Assembly (NCBI GenBank): GCA_001584585.1
Contig: LSYV01000009.1
Coordinates: forward strand, 572,758-636,757
Direction: 5' to 3'
DNA: 64,000 bases
DNA from: Gonium pectorale
Lineage: Eukaryota > Chlorophyta > Chlorophyceae > Chlamydomonadales > Volvocaceae
Both the position numbers and the translations under genes were made by a program. Below the pieces are notes generated by a model, which saw nothing but the letters and a program-made list of their open reading frames with translations, was not told the origin of the DNA and searched no databases. Below, piece by piece: positions 62,246 to 64,000 of the stretch (the stretch's first letter is position 1; each line of letters opens with the position of its first letter).

Positions 62246-62864
62246 GGTCTAACGTGATGAAACGCCCTTCACACAGACGACATGATCCTTTGTTCACGCT
62301 TTGACTGAAGAGGTATGGATAGGGAAGCAGGTGGAAAACGGGAGTTGCGCCCGTACATACGCCGTACGGCAGCCGCACACACCTGTGGAGGTTCACAGTC
62401 ACAGTCCAAAGGCACGATGATCCAGTCATAGCGTACGGTGTGAGAACGCTGCAAACAAATAGGGAACCCACCAGGCACAACGCACGGGTCAGGGCGGCAG
62501 CGGGGCGGCTCCTAAAATACTCGAGCTCCCAAGCGCTCCTGTCCGCCGCTCAACTCCTGCTGACACAGCCTGCGCCAGCAAGCCATGAGCTGATATCTCA
62601 TCCTAAAAAACATAGGAGAGGGGGGCCTGCCTCCACAGTACACACCCGCGGTAGGTGCGCCGTTTCGTTCAGGGCGTCCAGGCCTCTGTCGGGTACTTGC
62701 GCTGTGGCGACGAGCCGTCTCATCTCCGAGGGACCAGCTTAGGGCTTTGGGTCATCCGCCTGATGAGAGGCGAGTGGCTTTATCTGCCTGCTGTGCGGTT
62801 CCGTCGTCTCTGCCAGCGGTTCTTCAGCGCCCAGCGGTCACCAAATCGGCGCACGCCCAGGCCG

Positions 62865-63010
62865 CCCACTTAAACAAGTGGGATTTTTACCTCACCGCAA
62901 AAACGTGTTGAACCTTTCTCAAGGTTGGGGAGGCTTGGTGCCCTTTGACTGACAGCATTGCTGAGAATTGGCGACGCCCAAGCACTTATAGTGCGAAAGG
63001 ACTGGCCAGT
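62865..63010. repeat. Cluster of four short inverted repeats
   Basis: CCCACTT-AAAC-AAGTGGG (62865-62882, followed by ATTTTT), AACCTT-TCTC-AAGGTT (62911-62926), GCACT-TAT-AGTGC (62982-62994) and the palindrome ACTGGCCAGT (63001-63010). All stems are perfect. Confidence 0.75.
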
Positions 63011-63445
63011 TTACAGACACTCAAACGTATACATCTTTTGGATCGTGGGCCCGATTCCTTTGGCAGCCGTTAGCCATGCCGCTTTGCGTATCTGTAGCGA
63101 CCAAACACCTTCAAAAACCCCAAGCACTGCGTAGGTCCCTACGGAATGTCAAAGACTCGATGCTACGCCTTCAGGTCAAGTTTCAGCCGGAAAGCTGTCG
63201 CAAATGCAAGATAGCCCAAGGGTCGGTCGCACAGTCAAGAACTTGACACTGAGGTAGCTGCATAAGCCCAGCTCGCGGTGCACACAGAACCGGCCACCCA
63301 GATCCCGTAGCCTCAAGATGGATGCATAGCAGAGGTGCGCAGAGGCGTCGTAGAGCCCATACCAACTCACCCCATTCGGGCTCAAAGGGTCGCCAAACAC
63401 GCTGCGCCGCCCGCTCACCAAGGGGTCTCCAGTCCGCAGTGGGCA

Positions 63446-64000
63446 ATGACATACAACAATACTTCGGCAGAAAGTTCTTACGAGTCCGCTAATAGCTATG
63501 TTGTGCAGGACATGCAGGTTGACAGGATAGGGCATGTTAGGCCAACACCAATGCAGTTTACGTTCAGGCGGTCCCTCATCCAGCATCACCTACACCCTAC
63601 CACAGCATCATTATTGCGACAGCTTGACCCTTCACCATCAAAGTACAATGCATGGATTGATGTGTTGCCACAGGCAACGGGGCAGCTACGAAGTACCGTT
63701 CCCAGCCTATGCCAGCCATTTCCTTCACCTTCGATGTGAACCCATGGGGCCGGTCTAAGGGCTGTGTATGAGGCAAGCCCCACAACAGCCCAAACAACAA
63801 AGAATCGGGATATATCCTACGCACACGGCCAACGCGGATACCGGGCTGTAGCCGCTTACGTTATAGGTTACAACCTCTTCATAGAGAGCACCGGAAAGAT
63901 AGACCTGACAGACCGCGCCCTGCTTGGAGCGCCTTCGCGGCGCTTTTGCTCGCACATGAGGACAGGCGTGGCCGCTGCGCTCTCCTGCTCTCCAAACAGG
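63446..64000 (+). pseudogene. AT-richer open frame with one in-frame TGA, possible mobile-element or gene remnant
   Basis: Starting at ATG 63446 the frame runs 97 codons to TGA 63737-63739, then stays open in the same frame to the window end (87 more codons). Codons are unusually rich in A/T third positions compared with the neighbouring genes. Text such as SPSKYNAWIDVLPQATG and YRAVAAYVIGYNLFIEST looks protein-like, but I recognise no family. It could be a transposable-element remnant, an exon of a gene continuing past the window, or chance. Confidence 0.25.

Larger units (their letters stand above)
62246..64000. other. SEC31 upstream region and distal flank
   Basis: Contains the SEC31 promoter/5' UTR, a group of inverted repeats at 62865-63010, and AT-richer sequence with open frames on both strands. 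A plus frame of about 72 codons (62655-62873) ends inside the first inverted repeat and has no recognised domain. Confidence 0.5.

Noticed and set aside
63176..63589. Minus-strand 137-codon frame with a GDPLSP string resembling a reverse-transcriptase motif
   Set aside because: The surrounding residues do not match reverse-transcriptase blocks; judged coincidental.

Overview
The window is nuclear DNA from a green alga, most probably a volvocine (Chlamydomonas/Volvox/Gonium-type) species. The signs are GC-rich coding sequence with strong C/G third positions, genes split into many short exons by GT-AG introns of about 100-400 bp, TGTAA poly(A) signals, and recognisable algal proteins: cytochrome c, the kinesin-II motor FLA8, eIF(iso)4G, SEC31 and a TRP channel. 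The cytochrome c resembles the Chlamydomonas reinhardtii protein as I remember it but does not look identical, so I do not name a species. Exon models were built by hand: splice sites were chosen so that codon phase is kept across every intron. No CRISPR array, operon, rRNA or tRNA was found.

Layout: 1-1240 (+) is the 3' end of a repeat-containing, Cys-bearing protein of unknown function, followed by a 2.4 kb stretch with a duplicated 3'-UTR-like block. 3660-6484 (-) is a leucine-rich-repeat protein, divergent from 6826-17450 (+), a 19-exon TRP-like cation channel. 19563-25071 (+) is eIF(iso)4G. 26847-32751 (-) is a CMGC/MAPK-like kinase with a very long activation segment, sharing a 326 bp divergent promoter with 33078-40950 (+), a WD40-inositol polyphosphate 5-phosphatase. 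42096-42668 (+) is cytochrome c, convergent with 43718-48598 (-), FLA8. 48.9-51.6 kb is repeat-rich and has no assignable gene. 51641-54598 (-) is an mTERF-family organelle protein interrupted by a 20-N assembly gap. 56247-62245 (-) is the COPII coat subunit SEC31. The last 1.75 kb holds SEC31 upstream DNA, a cluster of small inverted repeats and an AT-richer open frame that may be a mobile-element remnant.

The genes do not form one pathway. Several fit flagellate-cell biology: FLA8 for intraflagellar transport, a TRP channel for Ca2+ or mechanosensory signalling, and a phosphoinositide phosphatase. The rest are housekeeping: translation initiation, respiration, secretion and organelle gene expression.

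The least explained structure is in the 49-51 kb interval. A short element recurs in both orientations and carries a UUCG-capped hairpin whose stem shows a compensatory base-pair change between copies. Other oddities are the mTERF gap flanked by a direct repeat, extra C-terminal membrane segments in the TRP protein, and a roughly 112-residue kinase activation segment.
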